Positions 1-8,933 of a DNA stretch of 64,000 bases are shown one piece after another. Made by a program: the position numbers and the translations under genes. Location: contig NZ_JAHCDN010000002.1 in NCBI RefSeq assembly GCF_018413605.1, positions 62,001-126,000 of the forward strand, read 5' to 3'. The number at the start of each line of letters is the position of its first letter. The first letter of the stretch is position 1. This DNA is from Variovorax sp. PCZ-1 (lineage in GTDB: Bacteria > Pseudomonadota > Gammaproteobacteria > Burkholderiales > Burkholderiaceae_C). A model generated the notes under the pieces. That model did not search any database, was not told where the DNA came from, and saw only the letters and a program-made list of their open reading frames with translations.

Positions 1-2421
1 GAGGTGATCCGTTTGGCGAACTCGCGCAGTGGCGAAGGCTTCGTGGCCATCAGCCCCGAAGCGCGCAAAAAATTCTGGCTGGATCGCAAGCGCACCGCTG
101 CGATTTCCAAGCACACCAATGCCTTCAAGATCAATGAAGATGTGGTGATCCCGTTGCCGCGCATGGCCGAATACACCGATGGCATTGAGCGCATCAATAT
201 CGAGCTTTCGCTGCGCAACAAACTGAAATTTGCCGATGAACTGCTCGCTTTCTTTGAGCGCGGCAATTTGCCTCTGGGCAAAGGCGATGATGCGCAAGAG
301 ATTCCTAGCGCTGAGCTGCTCGAAGGCCGTGTGAGCGAGGCGATTGCTCTGGTGAAAAGCGTGCGTGAGCTGTGGCAAGGCTGGCTCAATACGGTGGATG
401 AAAAATTCGCTGAGCTTCAAAGCCACGAGCTGCGCGCCAGCTGGAAAACGCAACTCCGCGCTCCGCTGCGCAATATCTTCTCAGGCGGCGCGTTCAAAGG
501 CATCTTGGATGAAGCCACTGCCATTCACAAGCGCGTGCTCAAGGGTCGCGTATGGATCGCCTTGCACATGCACGCAGGCGATGGCAATGTGCACACCAAT
601 ATCCCCGTGAACAGCGATGATTACGAGATGCTACAAACCGCGCACGAAGCTGTGGGGCGCATCATGGCGCTGGCGCGCCTTTTGGATGGCGTGATCTCAG
701 GCGAGCATGGCATTGGCATCACGAAGCTCGAGTTTTTGAGCGAAGCTGAGCTCAAACCGTTTGCAGACTACAAAGCCAAGGTCGATCCAGAGGGGCGTTT
801 TAACAAAGGCAAATTGCTGCGAAATAGTGAGCACTCTGCGCAGGTATCTACTAACGAAAACGCTAAAAACATCTCAAAAAATGTGGGTGACACATGGTAT
901 GCAGACCTCACGCATGCCTACACGCCCAGCTTCGGTTTGATGGGGCATGAGTCGCTGATCATGCAGCAGTCTGACATTGGCGCGATTGCCGACTCGGTGA
1001 AAGATTGCCTGCGCTGCGGCAAATGCAAACCCGTCTGCGCCACGCATGTGCCGCGCGCGAATTTGCTCTATTCGCCGCGCAACAAAATCTTGGCCACTTC
1101 GCTGCTGATCGAAGCCTTCTTGTATGAAGAGCAAACGCGGCGCGGTGTGAGCATCAAGCATTGGGAAGAGTTTGAAGATGTGGCCGACCACTGCACCGTC
1201 TGCCACAAATGCGAATCGCCCTGCCCTGTGAAGATTGACTTTGGCGATGTCTCGATGAACATGCGCAATCTGCTGCGCAAGATGGACAAAAAATCCTTCC
1301 GCCCCGGCAATGCAGCGGCGATGTTCTTCTTGAACGCGACCAATCCTGAGACGATCAAACTGATGCGTACAGGTATGGTCGATATTGGCTTCAAAGCACA
1401 ACGCTTGGCCAATGATCTGCTGCGCGGCTTGGCGAAAAAGCAAACCGCCAAACCGCCCGCGACTCTTGGCACAGCGCCGATCAAAGAGCAAGTCATTCAT
1501 TTCATCAACAAGAAGATGCCCGGTGGCCTACCGAAGAAAACCGCCCGCGCCTTGCTCGACATCGAAGACAACGACTACGTGCCGATTATTCGCAATCCGA
1601 AGGCGACCACAGCTGAAACCGAAGCCGTGTTTTACTTCCCCGGCTGCGGCTCGGAGCGCCTGTTCTCACAAGTGGGCCTCGCCACGCAAGCCATGCTCTG
1701 GCATGCGGGCGTGCAAACCGTGCTCCCGCCTGGCTATTTGTGCTGCGGCTATCCGCAGCGCGGCTCAGGGCAATTCGACAAAGCCGAGAAGATGATCACC
1801 GACAACCGCGTGCTCTTCCATCGCGTGGCCAATACGCTGAATTACATGGACATCAAAACCGTGGTCGTCTCCTGCGGCACGTGTTATGACCAGCTCCAAG
1901 GCTACGAGTTTGACAAGATTTTCCCCGGCTGCCGCATCATTGATATTCATGAATATCTGCTGGAAAAAGGCATCACCTTGCCCCAAGGCCAAGGTGGTTT
2001 CCTTTACCATGAGCCTTGCCACAACCCCATGAAGTTGGGCGATTCCATGAAGACCGTGAAGGCCTTGGTGGGCGAGAATGTGCTCAAAAGCGAGCGCTGC
2101 TGCGGTGAGTCTGGCACGCTAGGTGTCTCGCGCCCCGATATTTCTACCCAAGTGCGTTTCCGTAAGGAAGAGGAAATCCGTAAAGGCGAAGCGGCTTTGC
2201 GTGCATCGGGCGCCGTCGCCGAAAAAGCCAATGTGAAAATCCTCACCAGCTGCCCCAGCTGCTTGCAAGGCCTCTCGCGCTATGGCAACGACCTGCAAAA
2301 CGGCCTGCTCGAAGCCGATTACATTGTGGTGGAAATGGCCAACCAAATCCTCGGCGACAACTGGCTGCCCGAATACGTGGCCAAGGCCAATACAGGCGGA
2401 ATTGAGCGAGTGCTGGTTTGA
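1..2421 (+). CDS. FAD-linked oxidase / Fe-S oxidoreductase, C-terminal part (gene runs off the left edge)
   Basis: The frame is open from base 1, so the true start lies upstream; the GTG at 4 is probably internal. The first ~270 residues match the C-terminal domain of FAD-linked oxidases (D-lactate dehydrogenase/GlcD type): HMHAGDGNVHTNIP and GEHGIGITK are the usual motifs. Next comes a ferredoxin-like domain with two 4Fe-4S clusters (CLRCGKCKPVC near residue 338, CTVCHKCESPC near 400). Two CCG-type cysteine-rich domains follow (CCGYPQRG, SCGTCYD, CCGESGTLG), as in GlcF or LldE. This fused layout is that of the very long (about 1300 residue) FAD/FMN oxidoreductases of Burkholderiales, which probably oxidise a 2-hydroxyacid and pass electrons to the quinone pool. 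The substrate is not identifiable. Family assignment is firm, precise function is not. Confidence 0.85.
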   Translation, partial: EVIRLANSRSGEGFVAISPEARKKFWLDRKRTAAISKHTNAFKINEDVVIPLPRMAEYTDGIERINIELSLRNKLKFADELLAFFERGNLPLGKGDDAQEIPSAELLEGRVSEAIALVKSVRELWQGWLNTVDEKFAELQSHELRASWKTQLRAPLRNIFSGGAFKGILDEATAIHKRVLKGRVWIALHMHAGDGNVHTNIPVNSDDYEMLQTAHEAVGRIMALARLLDGVISGEHGIGITKLEFLSEAELKPFADYKAKVDPEGRFNKGKLLRNSEHSAQVSTNENAKNISKNVGDTWYADLTHAYTPSFGLMGHESLIMQQSDIGAIADSVKDCLRCGKCKPVCATHVPRANLLYSPRNKILATSLLIEAFLYEEQTRRGVSIKHWEEFEDVADHCTVCHKCESPCPVKIDFGDVSMNMRNLLRKMDKKSFRPGNAAAMFFLNATNPETIKLMRTGMVDIGFKAQRLANDLLRGLAKKQTAKPPATLGTAPIKEQVIHFINKKMPGGLPKKTARALLDIEDNDYVPIIRNPKATTAETEAVFYFPGCGSERLFSQVGLATQAMLWHAGVQTVLPPGYLCCGYPQRGSGQFDKAEKMITDNRVLFHRVANTLNYMDIKTVVVSCGTCYDQLQGYEFDKIFPGCRIIDIHEYLLEKGITLPQGQGGFLYHEPCHNPMKLGDSMKTVKALVGENVLKSERCCGESGTLGVSRPDISTQVRFRKEEEIRKGEAALRASGAVAEKANVKILTSCPSCLQGLSRYGNDLQNGLLEADYIVVEMANQILGDNWLPEYVAKANTGGIERVLV

Positions 2422-2438
2422 TGTATTGCGAAGGCAAG

Positions 2439-2464
2439 AAGTGTGCGTTTTCTCACACTTTTTG
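2439..2464 (+). terminator. Rho-independent terminator after the FAD/Fe-S gene
   Basis: AAGTGTG pairs with CACACTT across an 8-nt loop, followed by a short T run, 18 bases after the stop codon at 2421. Confidence 0.6.
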
Positions 2465-2621
2465 CATTCTGCAGCTTGAGTCAACGCGCTTGGCAGGAGC
2501 TAGCGTGATTTATGCCCGCTTCAGCCAAGCTCACATGGCTAGGCAAAACCCTAGAAAAGCCCTACTATCATAGGGATTCACACTCAAAAAATCCCTGTCT
2601 TTGTGGGGCGATTTGTTCAGC

Positions 2622-4046
2622 ATGCTTTCAACACATAAGAAAACAAGTTTTTCATGTCAGCAAACTTTGGCATTTTTCAGCTTAGCCGTCGTTTGTAGCG
2701 CGCTGAGCTGGAGTGCTTTCGCGCAAACGACGGTGACACCCGCAAATCGAACAAGCAATGCGGGTGAGGTGGAGTTCATGCGTGGCGTGGGTTTCGCGCA
2801 GACACCTGGCCAAACGCCGCGTACTCTGGGCAAGGGTTTGCCTTTGCAGGAAGGTGACCGTTTGACAACCGCCGATGGCGCAACTGCTGTGGTGAAACTG
2901 CAAGATGGCACACGCATGACCGTGCGTCCTGGCAGCGAGATGGTGCTCTCTCAGTTCAAATTCAGCCAGGATGCGCAGGACAACAGCATGGTAATCAATA
3001 TGCTGCGCGGTGGCCTGCGCGCCATCACTGGCTTGATCGCCAAAGGCTCGCCCAACGCTGCACGCATTCAAACCAACACCGCCACCATTGGTATCCGCGG
3101 TACTGATTTTGATGCACGCATCTGCAGTGTGGACTGTGGCAATGAGGGGCGCCGTATTGCGCAAAATGCCAAGCCGAATGCCATTCAGGCCAGTGCAAAG
3201 GTATTGTCTTCGCGCGGCGAAGTGTTGGCCGTTGATGGTGCCGGTCAGCGCCGCCGCTTGGTCGATGGTGGTGGCTTGTACCCCGGCGATGTGGTGGAAA
3301 CCGGGCAGGGCACACAAGCCGTATTGGCCTTCCGCGATGAATCTCGTGTGACGGTGGGAGCGACCACACGCTTTCGTATCGACAACTTTGTCTTTGACAG
3401 CAAAAACGCTGGCGAAGGCCGCATGCTCACCTCGATCCTCAAAGGCACGGTGCGCGCGCTCTCGGGCTTGATTGGCAAAGCCAATAACAAAAACGTGAGC
3501 TACAGCACCTCGACTGCAACCATCGGCATCCGCGGGACTGAAGTGCTCATTCGCTGTGTAGGCGTGTGCGCAGGCGAGGGCGGTGGTCAAGGCGATGGCC
3601 TCACGGTGTTCACCTATTCTGGTCAAGTGGATGTGACCAAGCTCACAGACTTCACCAGCAGTTTTGTTCTCACGCCTGGCCGGGGGCTGTCCGTCACACC
3701 AGCTGGCACTCAGGAGTTTGGTGCAGAGCCACCGAATGATCTGACTGCGCCTGGTAGCTTGCCTTTGCCAGCTTCTCTTTTTGGCAGCGACAACGTGAAT
3801 GAAAACCAAGAAGGCTTGTATGTGTTTGTGCGCGATGGGCATATTGAGCTCACCACCAACTCCTCTGTTTTGCACCTAGGTCGAAACGAAGCAGGCTTGG
3901 CCGGTAACGATGGCAGCACGGTGCGCCCTCAAGATGTGCCGCGCTTTTTGGAATTTGACCGAACGCCTCTACCCAATTCCACCAATTTCAATGTGGCAGC
4001 ATTGTTGGGGGATTCCAACATAACAGGTGGACGTGTTTGCCGCTGA
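2622..4046 (+). CDS. Exported protein with two FecR domains
   Basis: A basic start followed by a hydrophobic stretch ending SWSAFAQ gives a clear Sec signal peptide, so the product is periplasmic or surface-located. Two FecR-type domains follow, each closing with the same motif: TNTATIGIRGTDF near residue 160 and TSTATIGIRGTEV near residue 300. Both are followed by a Cys pair, so the protein looks internally duplicated. There is no membrane anchor and no sigma-factor gene nearby, so it is not a classical FecIR anti-sigma regulator. Start: a TTG at 2601 is in frame, but ATG 2622 is preferred because it begins the signal peptide directly. It is followed without a gap by a TpsB-like transporter gene, which suggests a joint role at the cell envelope. 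Function is otherwise unknown. Confidence 0.75.
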   Translation: MLSTHKKTSFSCQQTLAFFSLAVVCSALSWSAFAQTTVTPANRTSNAGEVEFMRGVGFAQTPGQTPRTLGKGLPLQEGDRLTTADGATAVVKLQDGTRMTVRPGSEMVLSQFKFSQDAQDNSMVINMLRGGLRAITGLIAKGSPNAARIQTNTATIGIRGTDFDARICSVDCGNEGRRIAQNAKPNAIQASAKVLSSRGEVLAVDGAGQRRRLVDGGGLYPGDVVETGQGTQAVLAFRDESRVTVGATTRFRIDNFVFDSKNAGEGRMLTSILKGTVRALSGLIGKANNKNVSYSTSTATIGIRGTEVLIRCVGVCAGEGGGQGDGLTVFTYSGQVDVTKLTDFTSSFVLTPGRGLSVTPAGTQEFGAEPPNDLTAPGSLPLPASLFGSDNVNENQEGLYVFVRDGHIELTTNSSVLHLGRNEAGLAGNDGSTVRPQDVPRFLEFDRTPLPNSTNFNVAALLGDSNITGGRVCR

Positions 4047-4092
4047 TCCACACATTGAGCCTGCGTTTGTCGCTGAATGTCACAATCTGAAG

Positions 4093-5727
4093 ATGAACGT
4101 GAAGCCAAAACAATATCGCCCACTATTCGCTCAGTCTGTTTTGGCTCTGGCTGCTCTGGCTAGCCTGAGTGCGTTTGCACAAGTCGCTCCTGCGCCGCAA
4201 GCAACGATGGCCTCTAGCAATCCCAGTTTCGCCATTCGCGGTTTCAATATCAAAGGCGAGAATCCTCTGAGCGCAGCGCAGACCAGTAGCGTGCTGGCTC
4301 CTTTCTTGCGTACCGACGCCACAATCGATACCCTGCAAAAAGCCACCTCAACCCTTGAGGCGGCCCTGCGCGACGCAGGCTTCGGCTTACACAAAGTGTC
4401 GTTGCCGCCGCAAGAGGTGGGCGATACCGTCACACTGGAAATTGTGAAATTCACGATCGGCCGTGTGGTCGTCACTGGCAACCAGCACTTCGGTGAGGCC
4501 AATATTCGCAACAGCTTGCCCGAGCTGAAAGAGGGCAACTCTCCCAATTTCAAGCGCTTGGCGGTACAGACCGCTTTGGCCAACGAGAACAGCAGCAAGC
4601 AGATCAATGTGGCCTTGAAAGAGGCCAATGAGGCTGACAAGATTGATGCGACGGTGCAGGTGCGCGATATTCGCCCTTGGTTTGCTGCCGTGACGCTGAG
4701 CAACAATGGCAATGATTCATCCGGCAAAGATCGCTTCACCGTCTCCGCAGGGCACAACAACCTCTGGAACAGTGATCATCAAGCCGTGCTGGCCTACACC
4801 ACATCGCTCGAGCGCACTGGTGATGTGCGCCAGTGGGGTTTGAATTACAAAATCCCTTTCTACAGTGCACGTGGCACGCTTGGCTTCTCTGCGACCCAAT
4901 CGGATGTGCTGGGTACGTTTGCGACATTCACAAGCACAGGTGTTGGCCATACACGTGGCCTGAATTACACGATTTCCAATGAGCCCGAGGGCGGGCGGCG
5001 CAGTTATTTTTCAGTGAGTTTGGATGATCGCGTGTATGGCGCGGCTTTGGTCAACGGCGTGACGGTGGGTGTGGATCGACGCAGCCGGCCTCTGGGTGTG
5101 GGTTACAGCGTGAAAAACGAATCAGATGGCTCGGTCTGGGCTTACAACCTGGATCTATCTCTCAACATCGGTTCTGGCTCGGGCAACAATCTCACTGCTT
5201 ACCGCTCTGAATTTAACGGCCTCGTTGCAGGCCAGGGTATTTCTAGCCGTGCTTTCAAGATCTTGCGGGCAGGGCATCAGTATTCGGCGAGCTTAGGCAA
5301 AACTTGGCTTTGGAGCGTGCGATCACAGGCGCAGTTGAGTAACACGGCCTTGATTTCTGGCGAGCAGATCGGCTTGGGCGGCACGGGCTCGCTGCGTGGC
5401 GCGCCGGATCGCGCTATTTCTGGGGATGCGGGTTTGCTCAGCAGTTTAGAGATCACTTCGCCTGAGTTGATCAAAGGTTTACGCCTCACCAGCTTCTTGG
5501 ATTCTGGCTGGCTCAGCAATCGAAGTGCCGATGGCTTTCGTCGCGTGAGCAGTGATAACTTGGCCAGCCTCGGGCTGGGTCTGCGCTTTGGGCATCAAAG
5601 CGGCGTTTCTTTGAGTGCGGACTATGGTCGTTTGCTCAATAGCAGCAAACTGCCACTCACCAGTAATTCCAGTGCGCCACAAAAGGGCGATGACAAGCTG
5701 CATCTCACGATGTCCGTTCGCTTCTAA
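4093..5727 (+). CDS. ShlB/FhaC/HecB family outer-membrane transporter (TpsB-like)
   Basis: After a signal peptide (cleavage probably after SLSAFA) come a POTRA_2-like region (IRGFNIKGENPLS onwards) and a second POTRA (IGRVVVTGNQHFGEANIRNSL). A long beta-barrel domain rich in alternating residues follows and ends in Phe (HLTMSVRF), the usual C-terminal signal of outer-membrane barrels. GLGGTGSLRGAPDRAISGD matches the conserved VRGY/loop-6 region of the family, with the variant SLRGAP. At 544 residues it has normal TpsB length. The frame is open from GTG 4027, but ATG 4093 starts the signal peptide. TpsB proteins secrete large TpsA exoproteins; none is encoded here, and the only neighbour is the FecR-domain protein upstream. 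Confidence 0.85.
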   Translation: MNVKPKQYRPLFAQSVLALAALASLSAFAQVAPAPQATMASSNPSFAIRGFNIKGENPLSAAQTSSVLAPFLRTDATIDTLQKATSTLEAALRDAGFGLHKVSLPPQEVGDTVTLEIVKFTIGRVVVTGNQHFGEANIRNSLPELKEGNSPNFKRLAVQTALANENSSKQINVALKEANEADKIDATVQVRDIRPWFAAVTLSNNGNDSSGKDRFTVSAGHNNLWNSDHQAVLAYTTSLERTGDVRQWGLNYKIPFYSARGTLGFSATQSDVLGTFATFTSTGVGHTRGLNYTISNEPEGGRRSYFSVSLDDRVYGAALVNGVTVGVDRRSRPLGVGYSVKNESDGSVWAYNLDLSLNIGSGSGNNLTAYRSEFNGLVAGQGISSRAFKILRAGHQYSASLGKTWLWSVRSQAQLSNTALISGEQIGLGGTGSLRGAPDRAISGDAGLLSSLEITSPELIKGLRLTSFLDSGWLSNRSADGFRRVSSDNLASLGLGLRFGHQSGVSLSADYGRLLNSSKLPLTSNSSAPQKGDDKLHLTMSVRF

Positions 5728-5767
5728 AATCTGAGCTTGCGCTGCTTCTAGCGCTTGGAAATTCATC

Positions 5768-6190
5768 ATGGCTGGCCTCACGCAAGATACCCCCACACCG
5801 ACGGACATCACCGTTCACCAACAATCCAAGTTGCTGGAAATTGCTTTTTCGGATGGCAAGGCCTTCAAGCTGCCGTTTGAACTGATGCGCGTGTATTCGC
5901 CGTCTGCCGAAGTACAAGGCCATGGACCGGGGCAGGAAACGCTACAAACAGGCAAGCGGGATGTGGGCTTGCAAGAGCTGGAGCCGATTGGCAATTACGC
6001 GATCAAACCCGTGTTTACCGATGGCCACGAGAGCGGGATTTTCTCTTGGGATTATTTGTATTTCCTCGGTAGCCAACAGGATGATCTGTGGAAGCGTTAT
6101 TTGGCCAAGCTCGAAGAAGCGGGCGCGGATCGTGATGCGCCGATGCTTGGCGGCGGTGGGCATGTGCATGGCGCAGGCTGCAGTCATTGA
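5768..6190 (+). CDS. DUF971 (GBBH-like N-terminal domain) protein
   Basis: 140 residues. Almost all of it is the DUF971 domain, related to the N-terminal domain of gamma-butyrobetaine hydroxylase (ITVHQQSKLLEIAFSDG, then LPFELMRVYSPSAEVQGH). This domain is commonly a stand-alone protein beside ubiE in Burkholderiales, as here (45-base gap to ubiE). The last residues, GGGGHVHGAGCSH, form a His/Gly/Cys tail that could bind a metal. No catalytic site can be assigned. A role connected with Fe-S or ubiquinone metabolism is only suggested by the neighbourhood. Confidence 0.8.
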   Translation: MAGLTQDTPTPTDITVHQQSKLLEIAFSDGKAFKLPFELMRVYSPSAEVQGHGPGQETLQTGKRDVGLQELEPIGNYAIKPVFTDGHESGIFSWDYLYFLGSQQDDLWKRYLAKLEEAGADRDAPMLGGGGHVHGAGCSH

Positions 6191-6202
6191 TTTCTATTTA
6201 CT

Positions 6203-6235
6203 CTCAATTCAATAGCGCCTTGCGCAATCTACACC
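6203..6235 (+). repeat. Dispersed palindromic element, copy 1 (degenerate)
   Basis: TTCAATAGCGCCTTGCGCA matches the core of the family described at 55717. The right half is lost, and the match ends at the ubiE start codon (6236). Confidence 0.45.
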
Positions 6236-6976
6236 ATGGCTAGCACGCATTTTGGCTACAAAACAGTCGATGAAAAAGATAAAGCGCGTAATGTACGCGG
6301 CGTGTTCGATTCCGTCGCCTCCAAATACGATGTGATGAACGATCTGATGTCTGCTGGCCTGCATCGCGGCTGGAAGGCGTACACGGTGCTCGTCTCCGGC
6401 GCGGGCTTGGGCTCCAAGGTGCTGGATGTAGCGGGCGGCACAGGTGATTTAGCGCTGGCTTTCGCCAAAAAGGTCGGCCTAGGCAACGGGCAGGGTGAAG
6501 TCGTTCACACCGATATCAACGAAGCCATGCTGCGCGTGGGGCGTGATCGCTTGGTGGATGCTGGGTATGCCTTGCCCACGCTGGTGTGCGATGCGGAGAA
6601 GCTGCCCTTGCCAAGCAACTATTTTGATGTGGTCACCGTTGCTTTCGGTTTGCGCAACATGACACACAAGGAAGAGGCGCTGGCCGAGATGTGCCGCGTG
6701 CTCAAGCCAGGCGGCAAACTCTTGGTGTTGGAGTTCTCCAAAGTGGCCCAACCTTTGCAAAAGGCCTACGATTGGTATTCCTTTAACATCCTGCCAAAAT
6801 TGGGCTCAATGGTTGCAGGTGATGCGCAAAGCTATCAATATTTGGCGGAGAGTATTCGCATGCATCCTGATCAGGAGACGCTCAAAACCATGATGCTCTC
6901 GCAAGGATTCGGCCACGTGGATATCCACAATATGACAGCAGGCGTGGTCGCGTTGCATGTGGGTATCAAGTGCTGA
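6236..6976 (+). CDS. ubiE: Demethylmenaquinone/2-methoxy-6-polyprenyl-benzoquinol methyltransferase
   Basis: SAM-dependent C-methyltransferase of ubiquinone (and menaquinone) biosynthesis. 246 residues, normal for the family. The UbiE signatures are intact: [24 protein letters not shown] near the N-terminus, the SAM-binding loop [12 protein letters not shown], and the two UbiE patterns [18 protein letters not shown] and [15 protein letters not shown]. The [13 protein letters not shown] and SYQYLAESI segments are also typical. It lies with DUF971, Tim44, ubiJ and ubiB in one direction, forming a ubiquinone-biosynthesis neighbourhood. The ATG at 6236 sits directly against a degenerate repeat, so the Shine-Dalgarno sequence is poor. 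Confidence 0.97.
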   Translation: MASTHFGYKTVDEKDKARNVRGVFDSVASKYDVMNDLMSAGLHRGWKAYTVLVSGAGLGSKVLDVAGGTGDLALAFAKKVGLGNGQGEVVHTDINEAMLRVGRDRLVDAGYALPTLVCDAEKLPLPSNYFDVVTVAFGLRNMTHKEEALAEMCRVLKPGGKLLVLEFSKVAQPLQKAYDWYSFNILPKLGSMVAGDAQSYQYLAESIRMHPDQETLKTMMLSQGFGHVDIHNMTAGVVALHVGIKC

Positions 6977-7052
6977 TTTCTTTCAAAGAAGCGCACTTGA
7001 AATGATGGGTTTGAGTGGCATGTGTGGGGTTCAATTTTTAATGAGGCGAGAT

Positions 7053-8063
7053 ATGAAGTTAATGTCTTACATCGTGACCGGCATCATGGCCGCCAGCTTG
7101 GCGCTCGTGAGCTTTGACGCAGATGCCGCTAAGCGCATGGGCGGCGGCAAATCGTTTGGTAAGCAATCCAATAATGTGACTCAGCGTGATGCTGCACCTG
7201 CAGCTCCCGCTGCAGCGCCAGGAGCCGCCGCTGCTGCCAAACCTAGCGCACCCGCTGCTGCAGGCGCTGCCGCAGCAGCTCCCAAGAAGCCTTGGGGTGC
7301 GATGCTCGGTGGTTTGGCTGCTGGCTTGGGGCTTGCATGGCTCGCCAGCTCGCTAGGTCTTGGTGAAGCCTTCGGTCAAATCTTGATGTTTGGTTTATTG
7401 GCTCTTCTCATCATGGTCGCTGTAGGCTGGTTCATGCGTCGCCGTGCGCAAGGCCAAGGCAATATGCAGCAAAACTCGCCTTATGCGATGGCTGGCGCAG
7501 GAGCAGGTGGCGCACCGAATGTGCCAACCCAGCGCAGCTACAGTCCAGAAAACGTCGGTAACGATGCGTCAGCACGCCCTTGGGAGCGCAATTCCACGGC
7601 TTTCCAGGCGCAGCCTCAATCCACGGGTGGTAGCTTGATCGGTTCACGCCTGTCTGGCGGCGCAAGCAACTGGACGATTCCTGCCGATTTCGATGCACCT
7701 GCCTTCCTCGCAACTGCCAAGCAAGCCTTCGTGGCCTTGCAAGCCGCTTGGGATAAGAACGATGTGAAGACCCTGGGCACGATGATGACAGATGAGATGC
7801 TGCGCGAAATTCGCCAGCAGCTCTCCGAGCGCGATCAGCACACCGGTGCTGGTGCAAATCACACCGAAGTGGCCGCGCTTGACGCCAAGCTCCTCGGCAT
7901 TGAAGACACTGGCAGCGAGTGGATGGCCAGCGTGGAGTTCTCCGGCATGATCAAAGAAGATCCATCCCAGAGCCCCGGCCCATTCCGCGAAGTGTGGAAC
8001 ATGACCAAGCCCAAAGACGGCAGCGCAGGCTGGCTCGTTGCAGGTTTGCAGGCTTTGAACTGA
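7053..8063 (+). CDS. Tim44-like domain membrane protein
   Basis: The N-terminal signal anchor (MKLMSYIVTGIMAASLALVSF) is followed by an Ala/Pro-rich stretch and a second hydrophobic segment (about residues 95-145, with LGLAWLASSLGLGEAFG and ILMFGLLALLIMVAVGWF). A soluble C-terminal domain of the Tim44/Mba1 type follows (FLATAKQAFVALQAAWDKN, MTDEMLREIRQQL, VEFSGMIKED). Such genes commonly sit between ubiE and ubiJ in Burkholderiales. Bacterial function is not established. The start at 7053 is chosen because GAGGCGAG lies just upstream and the signal anchor begins there; the frame is open from 6957. An intrinsic terminator follows. Confidence 0.85.
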   Translation: MKLMSYIVTGIMAASLALVSFDADAAKRMGGGKSFGKQSNNVTQRDAAPAAPAAAPGAAAAAKPSAPAAAGAAAAAPKKPWGAMLGGLAAGLGLAWLASSLGLGEAFGQILMFGLLALLIMVAVGWFMRRRAQGQGNMQQNSPYAMAGAGAGGAPNVPTQRSYSPENVGNDASARPWERNSTAFQAQPQSTGGSLIGSRLSGGASNWTIPADFDAPAFLATAKQAFVALQAAWDKNDVKTLGTMMTDEMLREIRQQLSERDQHTGAGANHTEVAALDAKLLGIEDTGSEWMASVEFSGMIKEDPSQSPGPFREVWNMTKPKDGSAGWLVAGLQALN

Positions 8064-8084
8064 TCTGTTCTTCGCCCATTCAAG

Positions 8085-8108
8085 AAGCCCGGTTCGCCGG
8101 GCTTTTTT
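8085..8108 (+). terminator. Rho-independent terminator after the Tim44-like gene
   Basis: AAGCCCGG-TTCG-CCGGGCTT is a perfect GC-rich hairpin with a UUCG-type loop, followed by seven T, 23 bases after the stop codon. Confidence 0.92.
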
Positions 8109-8111
8109 TAT

Positions 8112-8169
8112 GCCTTTTGAGCAATTTGCCGGCGTATTTATTGCGCGAAGTGCTATTAATTTTGTAGTG
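8112..8169 (+). repeat. Dispersed palindromic element, copy 2
   Basis: Forward orientation: TTTGCCGGCGTATTTATTGC then GCGAAGTGCTATTAATTTTG. It lies directly after the terminator and is nearly identical to copy 14 upstream of miaB. Confidence 0.85.
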
Positions 8170-8396
8170 TGCGGTGGTCGCTGTTTGGACAGACCGGCCG
8201 CGAGGCAAGGGGCTGCGGCGTCTGCCTCATATACGCCGCTCGGAGTTTGCAGCACCTGCCGCAAGAGTGTTGATGAAAACGCCTTGCGTTTTCACCATCG
8301 TTTCAGGCGATGGGTGTCGCCACTCTCCTGAGCCGGGTACATGAGCCCGCCCGAATACGGCCCCTGCAGGCCGCAAGAGCACCATAAGCAGAGATA
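8170..8396 (+). other. Gene-free stretch with several strong hairpins; possible structured RNA or ubiJ leader
   Basis: About 230 bases without a gene between the terminator/repeat and ubiJ. Visible structure on this strand: GAGGCA/TGCCTC at 8202/8223; AGAGTG (8264) with CACTCT (8321) enclosing two perfect hairpins, GAAAACGC/GCGTTTTC (8275/8286) and CCATCG/CGATGG (8295/8308); and CGGCC/GGCCG just before ubiJ. GCCGCAAGAG occurs twice (8259 and 8371). I do not recognise a known riboswitch, 6S, SRP, tmRNA or RNase P signature. It could be a small RNA or a long 5' leader. Confidence 0.4.
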
Positions 8397-8933
8397 ATGC
8401 AAACCATGAGCACCGCCCCCGCTTTCCCCAGTTTCCCGATCCCCAAGCCGCCCGATTGGCTGTTGCGTGAAATGCAGCAGCGCGTTGTGTTGCTGCTCAA
8501 TCATGTGTTGCAGCAAGAGCCTGAGGCCGTGGCCAGATTAAAGAGGCAAAAAGGGCAGATTGCCGGCATAGAATCTGCGTGGATAGCTATGAAATTAATA
8601 GTGACTCCGGCAGGATTGCTTGATCTAGCAGAGCCAGATGCTGAGGCTGATTTATCCCTCAAAGTGATCGATACGAATCCCTTGAGTATTCTGCAAACCT
8701 TGATGAGTGGTGAAAAGCCTCGCATGGAAGTCTCTGGCGATGTGATACTGGCAGCAGAAGTCAATTGGCTGGTCGATCATGTGCGCTGGGATGTGGAGGA
8801 GGATCTCTCACGCATCGTGGGCGATGTGCCAGCGCACACGCTCATGAAGGCGGTACGAGGCTTGGGTGATACGCTCAAGGCATTCATCGCCCCCAAAGCT
8901 AACAATCAACAAGAAGAATCACCCGCCCCATGA
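8397..8933 (+). CDS. ubiJ: Ubiquinone biosynthesis accessory factor UbiJ (SCP2 domain)
   Basis: 178 residues with the SCP2 sterol-carrier-like fold and a C-terminal amphipathic region ([22 protein letters not shown]). It directly precedes and overlaps ubiB, the standard context for UbiJ, a lipid-binding scaffold of the soluble Ubi complex. ATG 8397 is used; ATG 8406 is equally possible. The segment [17 protein letters not shown] is encoded by copy 3 of the dispersed repeat (8538-8604). By my memory of relatives, the element replaces native sequence at this point without changing protein length. Confidence 0.88.
   Translation: MQTMSTAPAFPSFPIPKPPDWLLREMQQRVVLLLNHVLQQEPEAVARLKRQKGQIAGIESAWIAMKLIVTPAGLLDLAEPDAEADLSLKVIDTNPLSILQTLMSGEKPRMEVSGDVILAAEVNWLVDHVRWDVEEDLSRIVGDVPAHTLMKAVRGLGDTLKAFIAPKANNQQEESPAP
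8538..8604 (+). repeat. Dispersed palindromic element, copy 3, inside ubiJ
   Basis: GATTGCCGGCATAGAATCTG is identical to the family core. The continuation GCGTGGATAGCTATGAAA has drifted. It is read in frame as [12 protein letters not shown]. Confidence 0.8.

Noticed and set aside
2682-3875. Long minus-strand open frame opposite the FecR-domain gene
   Set aside because: It lies antisense to a gene with signal peptide and duplicated FecR motifs, has low-complexity His/Ala-rich translation and no family similarity; a shadow frame.
8170-8396. 6S RNA, SRP RNA or RNase P RNA before ubiJ
   Set aside because: CCTGAGCCGG recalls a 6S motif, but the long closing stem and the remaining length are absent, and no SRP or RNase P core motif is present. 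Left as an unnamed structured region.
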